64,000 nt of DNA, taken from assembly GCA_020284085.1 (NCBI GenBank), contig JACEVL010000061.1:564209-628208 (forward strand). Direction: 5' to 3'. Positions 34,701 to 45,588 of this stretch are shown in pieces. A program made the translations under genes and the position numbers. The stretch's first letter is position 1, and each line of letters starts with the position of its first letter. Source of the stretch: Aporrectodea caliginosa (taxonomy: Eukaryota; Annelida; Clitellata; Crassiclitellata; Lumbricidae). A model generated the notes under the pieces. It ran no database searches. It was not told where the DNA came from and was given only the letters and a program-made list of their open reading frames with translations.

Positions 34701-37700
34701 GACCGAGACCAAGACCGCATTGTCCAGGACCAAGACCTAAGCCTCAAGAGTCAAGACAATAAACGTAATTCTCAATTGTAGTGTTACATATTCTCATAAT
34801 TCAAATCAGATGCTTATGAAATTTACAGTTATAGTTTTGTCCCTAAGTTTGCGAGGTCCCATGAAGAGCACACTACAGCTAAACACGCTCTCAACAGGCG
34901 CAGCTGTTGCGGAATACAAAGAATTTTGCCAGTAGAGAAAAATTCCCCACCAAATTCGTGATTTCCAACGCTTGCCCGACTACTGATTTTGCCTTGAGAA
35001 ACCGCATCAGTGTAAGCCTAACTAGTAACTAGTCACTAAACGTTTTTTGCTGTCGCTTCCGATAAGAAGCGAACAACGAGGTACTCTCTCGCTTTGTCCT
35101 TGGCGAATCGTCGCATGAATACGAAGCTACCTCAGAAATCTCTGAAAAACCGGAAATACCGACTACATTTAACAAATACTCCACTTTCGTTCCCACCAAA
35201 GGCCAAGACCAAAGACGCATGACCGAGACCAGACGCCCAAGACCAAGACCACACCTTTAAGACCAAGACCGCACCTTTCAAGACCAAGACCGGCACATTC
35301 AAGACCAAGACCGCATTTTTCGGTCTCGAGACGGTCTCGAGACCAAGACCGCGGTCTCGAGACCACATCACTGCCTTCGATCATCTCACCTGACCTCATC
35401 TTTCCCTGATCTTCCCTAGCTTACTTTCACTTACCTCAGTGTGCCTCACCTTCGCTTTCCTGATCGTGAGAAGGCTTTGACAGGCAGGGATATGGAATGA
35501 TTGTCACGTTTTACGACGCCTATTCCCCGAGATCGTGCAAAGTCACTATAATCTCTGAACAAAGCAACATAACTTCAGCTTCCACCTAAAGACAATTGAA
35601 ACTATATACCTCATATACTCTATAGAAAATAACAACCCATGACACCCAAACACTTTGATAGAAATCAACACTTCATTACCTGTACTAGTTTTCTCATATA
35701 TAATATACTAGCATTTTTTACCCGGCTTTGCCCGGGGTTTCCCCATGCGTAATTTTATCTCTACCTTATATAGGCCTATTATTTGTTCCCCGGGCTAAAT
35801 AATATAATAGTAAACGAAGCTCGATCGTGTTCCATTACAGCGCCGTAATTTTTCGGAACGGAGCCCGTGTTTTATTTCGATTGCGCCTCGCGTGACGTAA
35901 GACAACATTTCTCTTATGTCACGCCGCTCAAGCGAGGTTAAAATATGCATATTAATGGCCTCCGTTATTGGTATTAAGGTAGGCTCATAATTTTGAAGTT
36001 CAAAATGTCTATATGTCAGCGTTTAAATAAAATTGCGAGCTGAAAATAGTCGCGTTGAAATAGACGTGGCGTAATAACGTTTCGTGCGATTTTTCAAATC
36101 GCTAAAGCGTTCCGTTTCCGAGCCTTTAGAAACAGACAAACAAACATAAGGAAGGACAACGTAAACAAACTAAGACTTATATTATAAGATGATCTTAGGT
36201 AACCTTCCGTTGTCTTTCCTTACCTTCCCATACTTTGTTTGTGTTTCATGTCTGATCAGACGATACATGACTTTGAAGGTATAGTCTGTTGTTGGCTGTG
36301 TATTGTACTAACAGTTGAAAGGTGAGAATGAGGGATTGTCTGGGCGCTTTAAGGGACTGGAGGAGATGTGCGCCATGCTCCAGGAGAACAACAACGAAAA
36401 ACAGAACAGCATCCGACACTTCACTGCCGAAAGAGATCAGGTAACCACCACCACCCAACCACTACCATCACCACCACCATCACTACCACCACCAAACCAC
36501 TACCAGCACCACCACCAACACCCAACCACTACCATCACCACCACCATCGCTACCACCAGCACCACCATCACTACCACCACCAAACCACTACCAGCACCAG
36601 CACCACCCAACCACTACCATCACCACCACCATCACTACCACCACCACCACCAGCACCATCATCACTACCACCACCATCAGCACCACTATCACTACCACCA
36701 CCAAACCACTGCCACCACCACCACTACAATCACCACCACTGCGATCACCACAACTGCTACCACCCAAATACCATCACCACCAGCATCTTGAAGTTCATTA
36801 TCATCACTACAACCACCACCACCGCCAGCAGCTTTACCATCATCATCATTTTCACCATCATCATCATCATTGTCAGCGTTATTCTCCTCATCATTATTAT
36901 TCTCGTCACCTTTCATTATCATTAAAATCATCCTCGCTATCATTATAATCATTGTCATTATTGTCGTCAATTTGAAACAAGTCCTTGTCAAACTGATAAT
37001 CATCCTTTCATGATCATTTTCAAATTAATCATGGTAATAATAATAATAATATATAAATTCTCAGAATGAATTAATCAGAATGAATGAATCTATTATTATT
37101 TACCCGAGGGATCATATCTACCTCATGTAAATAATAATAATAATTATAATAATGATCATCGTCAATGTTTTGGACATAATTGTTATCACTGTCATTTTCA
37201 TCACCACTCCCACCATTGCAATGATGACCAGCATCATCATCCAGAGACTATGTGTATATGTATAGCCTAATGAATGAGTGAGTGAGTGAGTGAGTGAGTG
37301 AGTGAGTGAGTAGTGAGTGAGTGAGTGAGTGAGTGAGTGAGTGAGTGAGTGAGTGAGTGAGTGAGTGAGTGAGTAAGTTATTAGTTGAGTGCTTCAGCCT
37401 GAGTTTCTTTGTCTTTCAGTACCTGAATCTCTATGAAGATTCTGAGAAGCAGTTGTTTCGCAGTAAGAGGCTAAACGAGGATCTGTCCGGCCAGTGTCGC
37501 ACCTATCTCGATCGGATCTGCACCTTAACAGAAAAGATCCAGGACCTCGACAATGAGATTGCCATACTCAAGGACGAGGCAGGCTCACCTGGCTCCAGCT
37601 CCACATTTATTTAGCTCCTTTTTATTGATCTCTGTGGCCTTAGCTAATTTATAGTACTAGTAATCTAATCATGGCAATACATTGAATACAGTTAACCTAA

Positions 37701-40700
37701 TCTGATCTTAGATAGAATGGGATTTAATCTTGAATAATAATCTATTCTAAATGAATAAATTAGCCTAATCTAATCTTAGATATATATTGAAATAAAATCT
37801 TTACTGTCTGATCCTGTCTTAGGCTTGTACGATCTCATATCTTACCTTACAGCTTGTCTCACATGTTTAATCGTGCTAATCTAATTCAAAACCCGTTTGT
37901 GATCTACTCTATGTTAGTTCTCTGTCTGCCATTGGTGTGGTGCTATATAAATTTCTGATTATGTTACATTTGGTTTTCTTCAGATGCCACGTCCGAGCAA
38001 GATTCCACTTTCGGAAAGTCGTCGCCTTTTCATTGGTGAGTTTTGTTCTGGTCTATTAATTATCCACTGTCTGATCTTGCCTCGCCTTATCAGACTGCAT
38101 TGCATTGCCTAGATGTATTTTGCCTGAAGTTGCCTTGAGTTACTTTACATTGCAACACCTTATCTAAGTTTATGTTGTCCTGTTCTACCTTGCCCTTGAC
38201 TTTGCCTTACTTTGCATTGCCTTGCCTCATCTTACTGTATGTTGCTCTGTTTCTTGCCTTGTGTTGTTTGCTTTGCCTTTGCTTTCTTTACTCTGCCTTG
38301 TCTACTTTAAATTGCTTTGTCTGGTCTTACTTTATGTTGCCTTTCCTTTCCTTGAATTACGCCAACTTGATGCCGTACCTTGTGTGATGTTGCTTCGCTT
38401 GCCTTGTCTTTCCTTGCGGTGCCTGACCTTGTCTTATGAGATAAAGTTTGTTGTTTGTTATAAGCCATAAATTGCTTTTCGTTTTTAGGAAGTGTGGAAT
38501 TAGCGGACAACGTCTTTACAGGGTCTGCATCTTTCATTCTCCTTAAATTGAATACAACTGCTTAAACAACCACTTAAACGTGTATCAAAACAGACTCTGT
38601 CTAAAGTAGACTAGGTAGGTCTAAAAATACACTATGGAGGTCTCAATGTCTGATTATACACTTTATAAAAAATTGACCAAAAATTGACTGGAGAGTTCTA
38701 CAGATTTCTAAAATTAGATGTATCTCAAAAATAAACTGTCTAATATAGAAAACGTTGAGGTGTAAGTATAGACTGTCGAAAAAAATAGATGATAGCGGCG
38801 TAAAAATAGAAGAGATTTCTAACGATGGACTACAGGGTATATGTAACACAGACTCTGGGTGTCTAAACATAGGCCATTGATTGCTGATATCTGAAAATAA
38901 TTGTCTAAAAATTGTACTTGCAGATGTCTTAAGATATATGTAATATATATGTGTCTGGGCTTTTATATAGCACACTGTACCTGTAAGTCCTTGTCAAACG
39001 CTGTAGATACTAGATACAGTATGTTGCAGCATGATTAGGATTTGACCAGGGCTGAATGTCGTCTTGTAATGATGCTCTTCTTTGCTTTTCTTCAGGCAAA
39101 CAGGGCACACGTCGCCTCCTCGTAAGTAGCTTCTATGTTTGAATAATCATCGCTCTGTTTAGATCGCTAGAACATATTTGCCAATAGAACCTTCTCATAA
39201 TGCAACGTTATTGAGCGACGGAAGACTTCATGATTAGATTGGACTGGAATTTTCCAACTTATGACAGTGAAACAGAAGTCCTCAGATATCATTGGATTGG
39301 ATTTGAATAGATTTGATTGGATTTGATTAGACTGTCCTGGATCTTTCCAACAGACATGGAAGTTGTCAGATATGATTAGATGGGATTTCTTTAGATTGGC
39401 CTTCTACAATATGTTAAAATTATGGACTGCAGTTTCAATTCAAAGGATTGAAATAGTTTATTATTATGATTATTATTATTACGCATTTATTAAGCACCAC
39501 TATCTAATGGCCAAGCATCAAGCCATTGCGATGAGGAAATATGAGTGACGGACGTGCTCAAGGTCCCTATGCAGTAATCGTCTTCGCGGAGTAGTCTTGA
39601 ACTCGTACTCGCCGCATGACAAGGCGGGCACTCTAACCAATCGGCTACGTTTGTACTATATAGGTTGATGATAGCAGTAGTGTGGAAGTTCTGACATTGC
39701 ATTACGGTGGCTGTGCTTGAATTTCCGTTCGCTTTCCATGTGTTTCCAGTTCGATCCGACAATGATTTTTTGCGCGTGAAGGACTTGAAGCGACGGATGG
39801 GTTCCTATGAAACTCTTGGACTCACTGAACCACTTGTTGTCTTCGCTCCAAAGGAGATAGAGACACTGCTCTTCCAGAAACTGAAGACCCATTTCGACAT
39901 CTGTGGCTATGGTGAGAACAGAAAGGAGACCAGTAGGACTCTTCTATGTATGAATGTATGCATGTTTATATATATATAAACTTTATTTCGCCACGAACGG
40001 GCAGCTCATAACATAATAAAACACAGATACAGAAAGTAGATAACTAACTAAAATGCAAAAATCGTGCACAAGTATTTGCACGGAAGTCACCAATGCTACA
40101 GCATTGCGGTACATTATAACTGTCACAAAGCATCCTTATCTGTCGTTGCGCAAACAATGCATACAATTCGGTTAATATTTTGTTATTACTGTAAGTTAAC
40201 TTTGATAAAAAAGAATATTGTCCCATGTCTATGTCAGCCTGGAGCGGCAAACATCCAGCATACAAGAAAATGTCCCTCAAGCAGTTACTATCATTCACTT
40301 TAAACAGCTTCCAGAATATTCTATTCCACGCATTTGACAACCTTGCATACTCACTTTTGGTAAAAACGAAACACTCGCATGCATAGACAAGTAGTGGCTT
40401 ACAATGTGCTTCAAATAGATGCAATAACACCATTTCATTATGTGAGTGGGTATGTGTTTGTGTAAGAATGTATTGTTTATATGTATGTAGAATTTTGTGT
40501 GCATGTAGGTATAATATGTGTATGTATGTGTGCTTGTTTGCAAGTAGATGTGTGTGTGTGTTTGTATGCGTGCATGTAGGTTTGATAGCTGTAGGACATT
40601 GTTTATATGTTTAAGTGAGTGATGTGTGTATTGTAGTTATGCAATGTAGATTGTGTATGTATGTAAGTAGATTTTTATGCATGTATGCTTGTATGGTTTC

Positions 40701-43700
40701 ATGTGTTTGTAAGTAAATGTGTATGTGTGCATGCAATCTGGATTTATGTGTGTATGTATGTATGATTGACATGTATGCATTGTATGTATTATGTTGATAT
40801 ATATCGAGACATTTCATATAGCGCCTTGTAGGCACCTCATCAAAAGTGCAGCTGCACGTGTGATTATCTAACTCATCTAACCAGATGCATTGTCAAGTCG
40901 GCAGAGACTGTTTGTATATTATATGCGAAGCAGACGCATACATTTGTGACATACAATTATTACTAGTATTATTGTTTTTGTTGTTATTATAATTATTTAT
41001 TTTTTACCTGAGGTAAATGTATTTCCTCAAGAACAAAGTTATTGCTTATTATTATTATTATTATTTTTAAACAGGGCTGTATTCGTCAAGGTCTAAATTG
41101 GTAAAAGTATCCCTAAAGGTTACAGCGTTAAGGATCGTCGGTGCCAGGCTTTGGAACAGAAAGGTGGCTTCTCGAACGTCCCTCATAGCGGTGCTGAGGT
41201 TCTGTCCCAGAGTTGAAGGGAATGCCAAGCCCATGTTATTAATCGGGCCAAGGGAACAAAAAGTTGTGTAGCAGAGAGTTGACAGTATCTGATGTGTTTG
41301 CAGGCCATCACCTGCTCCACTGCCGCACCGCCAACCGAGAAGTATCAGGCAGGTAGGAAGCAGCCAGTGTATAGGCCACGGTCGCATCTCAGATAAGGCA
41401 GTGACCAGCATGCCATGGAATGAGGGTGAGGCCGTCTGGTCTCTTGCCGTAAGCCCTTAAAAGACCCACTGGTTCCTTAGTGGAGGTGAAGCCAGCACGG
41501 GTGTGAAAATAATAATAACAATATTATTTTAGTGTATATGTATTATGTAGTACTCCATCAGGCAATTAGAGACAGTGGAAGTTGCTTGAGGAAGAAGATG
41601 TCGAAGACAGGTGAAGGGATGGTGAGCGCTAGCAGATTTGCTGTGTATCCTACAGGGTGCAGAGTGTGTGGTATGCAGGTGCACCTTCTGCGTACCTTTG
41701 ACTGGTGCTTGGCAGATGCTATATTCAGTCTCAGTACTTGGCCTTGAGCTGTCTGGAGACCTTGGTTCCGATTGACCTGGACCTTTGTGAGCAACCTTGG
41801 CTCTTCTGATGGACGAGTATATTAGCTGATCGATCTTGACGTCTCTGAGTGACCTTGACCTTTTACTTTAGAAACGTGTCTCACAGATTCACCTGAGGCG
41901 TCGAAAGTCACGGACAGTCCAGACGTCATCTACTTCAAGAAGTCTGCAACGTCATACAGTTTCATCCAAAAAGCACAACTCCGACGACGGGTTAGCGATT
42001 TCGCTGTCCTTGTCTTCTTATACACTCTGTTTGTCCGTGTGTTTGAATGCCTGTGTTTGGATGCCTGTGCCTGAATTGCTGCACTTCACAAATTTCCCTA
42101 ATAGCAATAGAAATAATAGTAATAATAATATTATTATTATTAGTTGTAGTAGTAGTTAAAATAAAATAGCAAAATAATAACAATAATAGCATTAATTATA
42201 ATAATAATAATAATCGGGGTGGTTCATATGGCACCTTTTTGGAACCTCATGTAGGTGATATATAAATTACAAATTTTGCTATTTCGTTTTAATACATTAC
42301 ATTTCAAGACATTAAATTATAATTACGGTACATTTTGATGCATTACTTTGTAATACACTACAGTGTTGGGCCCTCAACCTGGAATGGGCTCCCACTTGAG
42401 CTGCACTGGATGCCTCGCAGCACTATGCCTGTTTTCTGCCACCTTCTCAAGTCTTCTCTGTTTAGCCGTGGCTGGGCTGGGAGCGCCTCTGAGTAGGTTC
42501 CGTGAAGGGGCACTATATAAATTCTCTGAATGCATGAATGAATGAATGCAATATGTAAAGGTGTAGTGGCTTACATTGTATTGAATTAGATGATGGTACA
42601 TTGATGGGATGAACGATTTAATGGATAAATAGGTGAATGTATGATGGAATGAATTAAAGGCTAAATAAATGAATGAATGATGGAATGCATTAAAGGCTAA
42701 ATGGATGAATGATGGAATGTATGAAAGGATAATTGGATGAATGGACAATTGCTACATTGCGCACTTGAGTGGAGAACTTGTTTTTAGAGCACTATCATCT
42801 TGCTTTACTTATCGATGTATCACTGTGTGTGTGTGTACAGGAGCGGAACACTGTGCTGATGTCTATGCCGGTCCACTGTGTTCGAACAATGAAGGAACAG
42901 CTGAAGCTCAACCCGATCGTTGTCATCATCAAGTTCAAAAGCAAAGACGCCATTCCGTATGCCAGAAATCATTTTATGCTGATTTACTTAAGTTTATGTT
43001 CATTTATGCTGATTTATTTAGATTTATGCATATTGATGCAGATTTATTGGCCGTTCGTTGATCAGATCCCTGGATTGTTAATAATTTTTTAGCGAATGGT
43101 TGATGCACATGTTTTTCATGAATTCATTTATGGATTGATTGATTTCTTAGGTTATTCGGTTTGCTCATTAATTCTTTCATTATTTTTGTCTTTCCATCAA
43201 TTTGTCCGTTGTCCATTCATTCCATCATTTTTTTATGTAAATTTCTTTCCATCATTTCATCATTCATTCATCCCATTTTCCATTAGTTCCATCATTCATT
43301 CATTCAATTATATTTTAATTTGTTCCATTCGATTCATGCGATATCTCCATGCATCCAGTTATCGATTCATCCAATTACAATTATCTGCTCATACATTCAT
43401 CTAGTTCTGTTTTTTAGAGAGTACACACCTGAGGAGGAAACATTGAATAAGGCACCTCCCATCAAGTTTGGTAAATGTCTTGCAGTTTTCAATTATTTCA
43501 TTTGCTGGAATATACCCAGGAAAAGATATCAGACTCCACAGATTGCATGTAGTTTTATGTGGAAGTAAATTGAGTTTAGAATTGAGCTTTCAAAATTAAA
43601 TTCTAAGAGATGTCTTTTAAACATAACTTTCATAGAATTCTTTTAAGAAAGTGTGCTTTGGTAAAAGAGGTTGAAGATAAATTGATCTAAGCCATTGTCT

Positions 43701-44396
43701 GTCAACATTTAGAACTAAGATACTTCTTTTAAAATTGTCGTGAGATAATCACTGAATCTGCTGGTTCACAAATGTTCTCTGGAAAAAGTGTGTTAAAATA
43801 CATGCCTTAGGATAGTCTCTGGAGAATTGGTTTGAAGATATTCTCCCAGAAACCGTCATGATATGCCAATTGGTCCCAAGAAATTCTCTGTGAAAATGCA
43901 TCTTAGATCTTCTTTGTCTTCTTCAAGTTCTCTGCTCTTGGGCAGATTCACACGTCCAATTGCACCACTTCTCTCAATGCTGGGCTTCCTTCCTTTGGTT
44001 AACTGTATCCATCTACCATCATCCAGTCCAGCAGCCATCCGTCTAGAGGTCTTCCTGTCGTTCTCTGTCCCTCCGTTCTTACCTCCATGATAGTTCTCAG
44101 TAGTGAATCCCCTCTCAGTAAGTGACTGGTCTTTTTTCCGATAGTGGCCCCAAGAGATTTTTCCTCTTCCACTTTATGCATCACCTCTTCGTTTTGTTTT
44201 ATGCTCAGTCCAAATGACCTTTTCCATCGTTCATCTTAGAGATTCTCTTGAATTCTTGTTTGTAGTTCCCATCATGGTCGACATTGCACTGAAGAACAAT
44301 TTCTCATCCTCCGCAGCTGATGCCATCATCGCTGATCTGAAGGCGGTGGTCCGTCGAGAGAACAGTGAGCGAGGACTGAGCTCCAGCGAGTCGTAG
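27701..44396 (+). CDS. CARD-coiled-coil-GUK scaffold, CARMA/CARD9-11 family homolog, 15 exons, about 615 aa
   Basis: Vertebrate members (CARD9, CARD10, CARD11, CARD14) nucleate BCL10-MALT1 filaments that activate NF-kB downstream of immune receptors. Exons: 27701-27878, 28656-28784, 30605-30771, 31605-31698, 32282-32440, 32866-33053, 36315-36440, 37420-37582, 37984-38035, 39096-39121, 39750-39911, 41887-41990, 42841-42956, 43418-43470, 44266-44396. Phases agree at all fourteen joins and the sum is 1848 nt, ending TAG. Order: CARD (residues 1-102), coiled coil (about 110-402), 25-residue linker, degenerate guanylate-kinase domain (about 440-605). No PDZ or SH3 exons are seen. Intron 8 needs a GC donor. 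The ATG is the first codon after an acceptor, so an upstream non-coding exon is likely. CARD and GUK similarity to CARD11 was judged from memory of that protein; the alternative DLG5 fits worse because DLG5 has a long PDZ-rich middle. Confidence 0.85.
28091..28397. repeat. Minisatellite, unit 30 bp, in intron 1 of the CARD gene
   Basis: Copies of CTTGCCTCAAGTGTCTTGCC followed by ATCTATTTGT; the last four are nearly identical, the first ones shorter and diverged. It is open in several frames and gives spurious Cys/Leu-rich open frames. Confidence 0.95.
28785..30604. other. Intron 2 of the CARD gene; repeat pieces only
   Basis: Carries a partial copy (28990-29075) of the interspersed repeat with GCACACCAAAAC..., and a MITE-like sequence beginning GGGGCCGTCCATAAATGACG at 29757 with GTGACGT-rich G-tracts up to about 30220. 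No exon recognised. Confidence 0.5.
29757..30220. mobile_element. Putative MITE with CCGTCCATAAATGACGTCAC end
   Basis: The left end is distinctive; the right end (near AAAATCGGCCAAAATAGCGT) only loosely matches its inversion. G-rich blocks with GTGACGTCA/GTGACGA lie at both ends. A widespread DNA transposon type is suspected; class not determined. Confidence 0.5.
30605..37582 (+). CDS. Coiled-coil exons 3-8 of the CARD gene
   Basis: Six exons encode about 300 residues with heptad-rich, Glu/Lys/Leu/Gln-rich composition: [20 protein letters not shown], then [53 protein letters not shown], then [18 protein letters not shown] and [13 protein letters not shown]. The final segment [19 protein letters not shown] aligns with the CARD9/CARD11 block C-x-MYKxRI-x-LQxEEV. 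In the vertebrate proteins this coil drives oligomerisation and autoinhibition. The last exon continues in frame past 37582 to a stop at 37612-37614, so intron retention would make a CARD-coil protein lacking the GUK domain. Confidence 0.8.
30944..31095 (+). mobile_element. Interspersed repeat copy (GCACCAAAACCAAG family)
   Basis: Contains GTCTAATGCATGAAGCATC, GCGCACCAAAACCAAG, TCAGGTCAATATCCAGAAGA and TAAGTTGAGAA. At least four other copies are in the window: 28990-29075, 47155-47250, 49800-49945 (inverted) and 50025-50180. Unknown class; a SINE body or LINE 3' end is likely. Confidence 0.75.
31100..31470 (-). pseudogene. LINE reverse-transcriptase C-terminal fragment, in intron of the CARD gene
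   Basis: The minus strand reads [20 protein letters not shown], then SYLKS and [20 protein letters not shown] in one frame, with the W-LPV-Q-I and (R)xFxxxxxxWNSLP pattern of the CR1/L2 tail (W replaced by C here). Mutated and truncated. Confidence 0.75.
31740..32260. repeat. Degenerate GACTGACTTACT array between coil exons 4 and 5
   Basis: Imperfect copies of CTGACTGACTTACTGA fill most of the 580 bp intron; the next intron (32460-32760) is filled with TTGATTGGCTGG-like units. Confidence 0.75.
33361..34173. mobile_element. hAT-like element, 813 bp, in intron 6 of the CARD gene
   Basis: Ends CATAGTTGTAAAAAACG and CGTTTTTAACAACTATG are inverted; a perfect 8 bp duplication ATTTAAAC flanks it (33353-33360, 34174-34181). 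Subterminal CGTTTTTT / TTTTCCGTTTTT runs occur at both ends. Non-coding. A related right end is at 46985-47089. Confidence 0.92.
34182..34549. repeat. Degenerate CTTAC/CTTGC pyrimidine array
   Basis: Imperfect CCTTACCTTGCCTTA-like units, interrupted by the hAT element that follows. Similar sequence is at 35382-35460 and 38060-38420 in the same gene. Confidence 0.7.
34558..35373. mobile_element. hAT-like element, 816 bp, with CCAAGACCGAGA arms
   Basis: Ends CAGTGTTGTGCACGAGACC and the inversion of GACCACATCACTG, flanked by a perfect 8 bp duplication CCTTCGAT (34550-34557, 35374-35381). Both arms are arrays of GACCAAGACCGAGA units: about five 24 bp copies at left (34590-34740), shorter ones at right (35200-35360). 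Reading the left array gives a false Arg-Pro repeat protein. Confidence 0.93.
35705..36180. mobile_element. Interspersed repeat with ACCCGGCTTTGCCCGG head
   Basis: Starts TAGCATTTTTTACCCGGCTT and ends near AAACATAAGGAAGG...ACTTATATTATAAG. I recall this CCGGCTTTGCCCGGG head from repeats in many invertebrate genomes but cannot assign a class with confidence. Confidence 0.5.
36441..36790. repeat. CCACCA / CATCAC trinucleotide-rich tract after exon 7
   Basis: Immediately follows the exon 7 donor; gives artefactual His/Thr/Pro-rich open frames. Confidence 0.9.
37270..37377. repeat. (GAGT)n microsatellite just before exon 8
   Basis: About 26 GAGT units with one interruption, ending some 40 bp before the exon 8 acceptor. 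Confidence 0.95.
37984..44396 (+). CDS. Linker and GUK-like domain exons 9-15 of the CARD gene
   Basis: Exons 9 and 10 give a 25-residue Ser/Thr-rich linker. Exons 11-15 encode [21 protein letters not shown], then [20 protein letters not shown], then [21 protein letters not shown] and [20 protein letters not shown]. The order and spacing match the guanylate-kinase-like C terminus of CARD11 (RPVLFTP..., IIYS..., HCLLEAG...IYPIVLFI, LYATVEP...). The GxxGxGK nucleotide loop of real guanylate kinases is absent (VFAPKEIET instead), so it is a binding module and not an enzyme. The N-terminal SH3 that normally precedes GUK in MAGUK proteins is not present in the 25-residue linker. The protein ends in a short Ser-rich tail. 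Confidence 0.82.
39480..39660 (-). mobile_element. tRNA-derived SINE in intron 10 of the CARD gene
   Basis: Minus strand GATTGGTTAGAG (A box, around 39640) and CGAGTTCAAGACT (B box, 39605-39593), then a body with GACCTTGAGCACGTCCGTCAC that parallels the copy at 14200-14395. Confidence 0.8.
39966..40440 (-). pseudogene. LINE 3' end with RT C-terminal tail, in intron 11 of the CARD gene
   Basis: A minus-strand frame (40433-40044) reads [20 protein letters not shown], then [20 protein letters not shown] and [12 protein letters not shown], the tail of a non-LTR retrotransposon RT. The 3' terminus is a short TA run at 39966-39978. Confidence 0.85.
42360..42740 (+). mobile_element. LINE 3' terminus with GAATGA tail and short tandem repeats
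   Basis: GCTGGGAGCGCCTCTGAG, then a GCACTATATAAATTCTCTGA segment and GAATGAATGA tail. The same terminus recurs at 32505-32585, 49195-49275, 51395-51507 and (diverged) 56850-56930. After it, three 33-36 bp units ATGATGGAATG..AAAGGCTAAAT follow. Confidence 0.75.
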
Positions 44397-45588
44397 CCAC
44401 GAGCAACTAACGAGCATCCAAGACCATTTGAACAATCGCCAAGTAGACGCAAGCAGCAGTGAGCAGTAGCTGAGCACATGAAGCCTAATAAGCATGCTTA
44501 ATGGCTGAGTAATTAGGTGTATGAGCAAATAGGACTGTGAGCATAAGCGTTACAACTTAGTGAAATACATTCTCAAAAAAGCATGTATGAGAAGTTCCTT
44601 AGTTACATCTTAACACATGAGCAGCAGTTAAACCGGTGTTTTTATTTAGACTATTTACAAGTCTTGAAATTTTCGTTTTTGCATTATATTTGTACATGGT
44701 GGGCAAAAAACCAGAAGTGTTCTTATACCGTGGGCCTTTAAATGTGGGACTATTGAAAATGTTTCACAAACAAGTGAAGTAACTGACGTCATTTCATTAA
44801 CCTTGCTTCTCCAGCGAATTGCAATTCTGTACTATGATTTCATTTGCAGACCGACCAGCAATTGATGCCTTATGCGCACGGGTGTAACCAGGAAAATATT
44901 TTGGAGGGTGTTTTAAGTTTTCGGAGGGGTTCCATTGGAAATAGTCGTATTTTTCTACATTTTTAGTGTTTAATAACAGTAATGCACTTATTTGGGGGGT
45001 TTGAACCCGTAAAACCACCCCCTAAATATGCCCATGCTTGTGCGTTATGATAGTGGGGCAATAGAAGTGATTAGATTAGAGTAGATTGGACATTATCGTC
45101 AGTTCTCAATATCAGCCATTTTCAATTCGAGCATATTATGATTCTAATAGGATGGAATATAAATCTCTGCACTACTCTTACAAATTGATTCCTGTTGATT
45201 GTTGCTATGTGTGAGATATTAGTAGTTTTCCTGATGATCTTGCAGTGTACTGCGTAATTGATTGTTTTGTTAATTAACGAATTGCGTTATTGTTTTTTCA
45301 GGTATAATTAATTTGTATCGAAATAAATTATGATTGATCTTAGCGTTCAGTAATTGATTTTCTGATGAATAATAATTTAGCACATTGCAGTCTGACACAT
45401 CGGGTGCCATTGTAAGTGCTTCATTACAAGACAACTGATGTCTTTGGTAGTAAGGCCAGATTAGCCTACTAGACTCTAGCAATTCTTTTATTTGCATTTA
45501 TCTATGTTGGCATGATAGTCAATCCATCAAGTTCTGAGTTCATATTTGGTGCACCACCCTCCGGGGTCACCATCTACTTGATGGCAGT
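44397..45588. other. Downstream of the CARD gene, no gene recognised
   Basis: Includes weak inverted ends around 44877-45050 (GCGCACGGGTG / CCCATGCTTGTGCG) that may be another small element. No clear AATAAA close after the stop was noticed. Confidence 0.4.

Noticed and set aside
34532..34762. Arg-Pro repeat protein
   Set aside because: It is the reading of the minisatellite arm of a hAT-like element.
36315..36925. Long His/Thr/Pro-rich frame continuing exon 7
   Set aside because: Coding ends at the donor at 36440; the rest is a CCACCA/CATCAC intronic repeat.
41067..41460. 114-codon minus frame, and a plus frame reading [17 protein letters not shown]
   Set aside because: The plus reading faintly recalls a LINE RT tail, but too little is conserved to call it.
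27701..44396. DLG5 as the identity of the CARD-GUK gene
   Set aside because: The CARD has the TGxEP and GxxGYxxF pattern of the CARD9/11 group, and the middle is too short for the four PDZ domains of DLG5.
44877..45050. Small inverted-end element (GCGCACGGG / CCCATGCTTGTGCG)
   Set aside because: The ends match only in part and no target duplication could be fixed.
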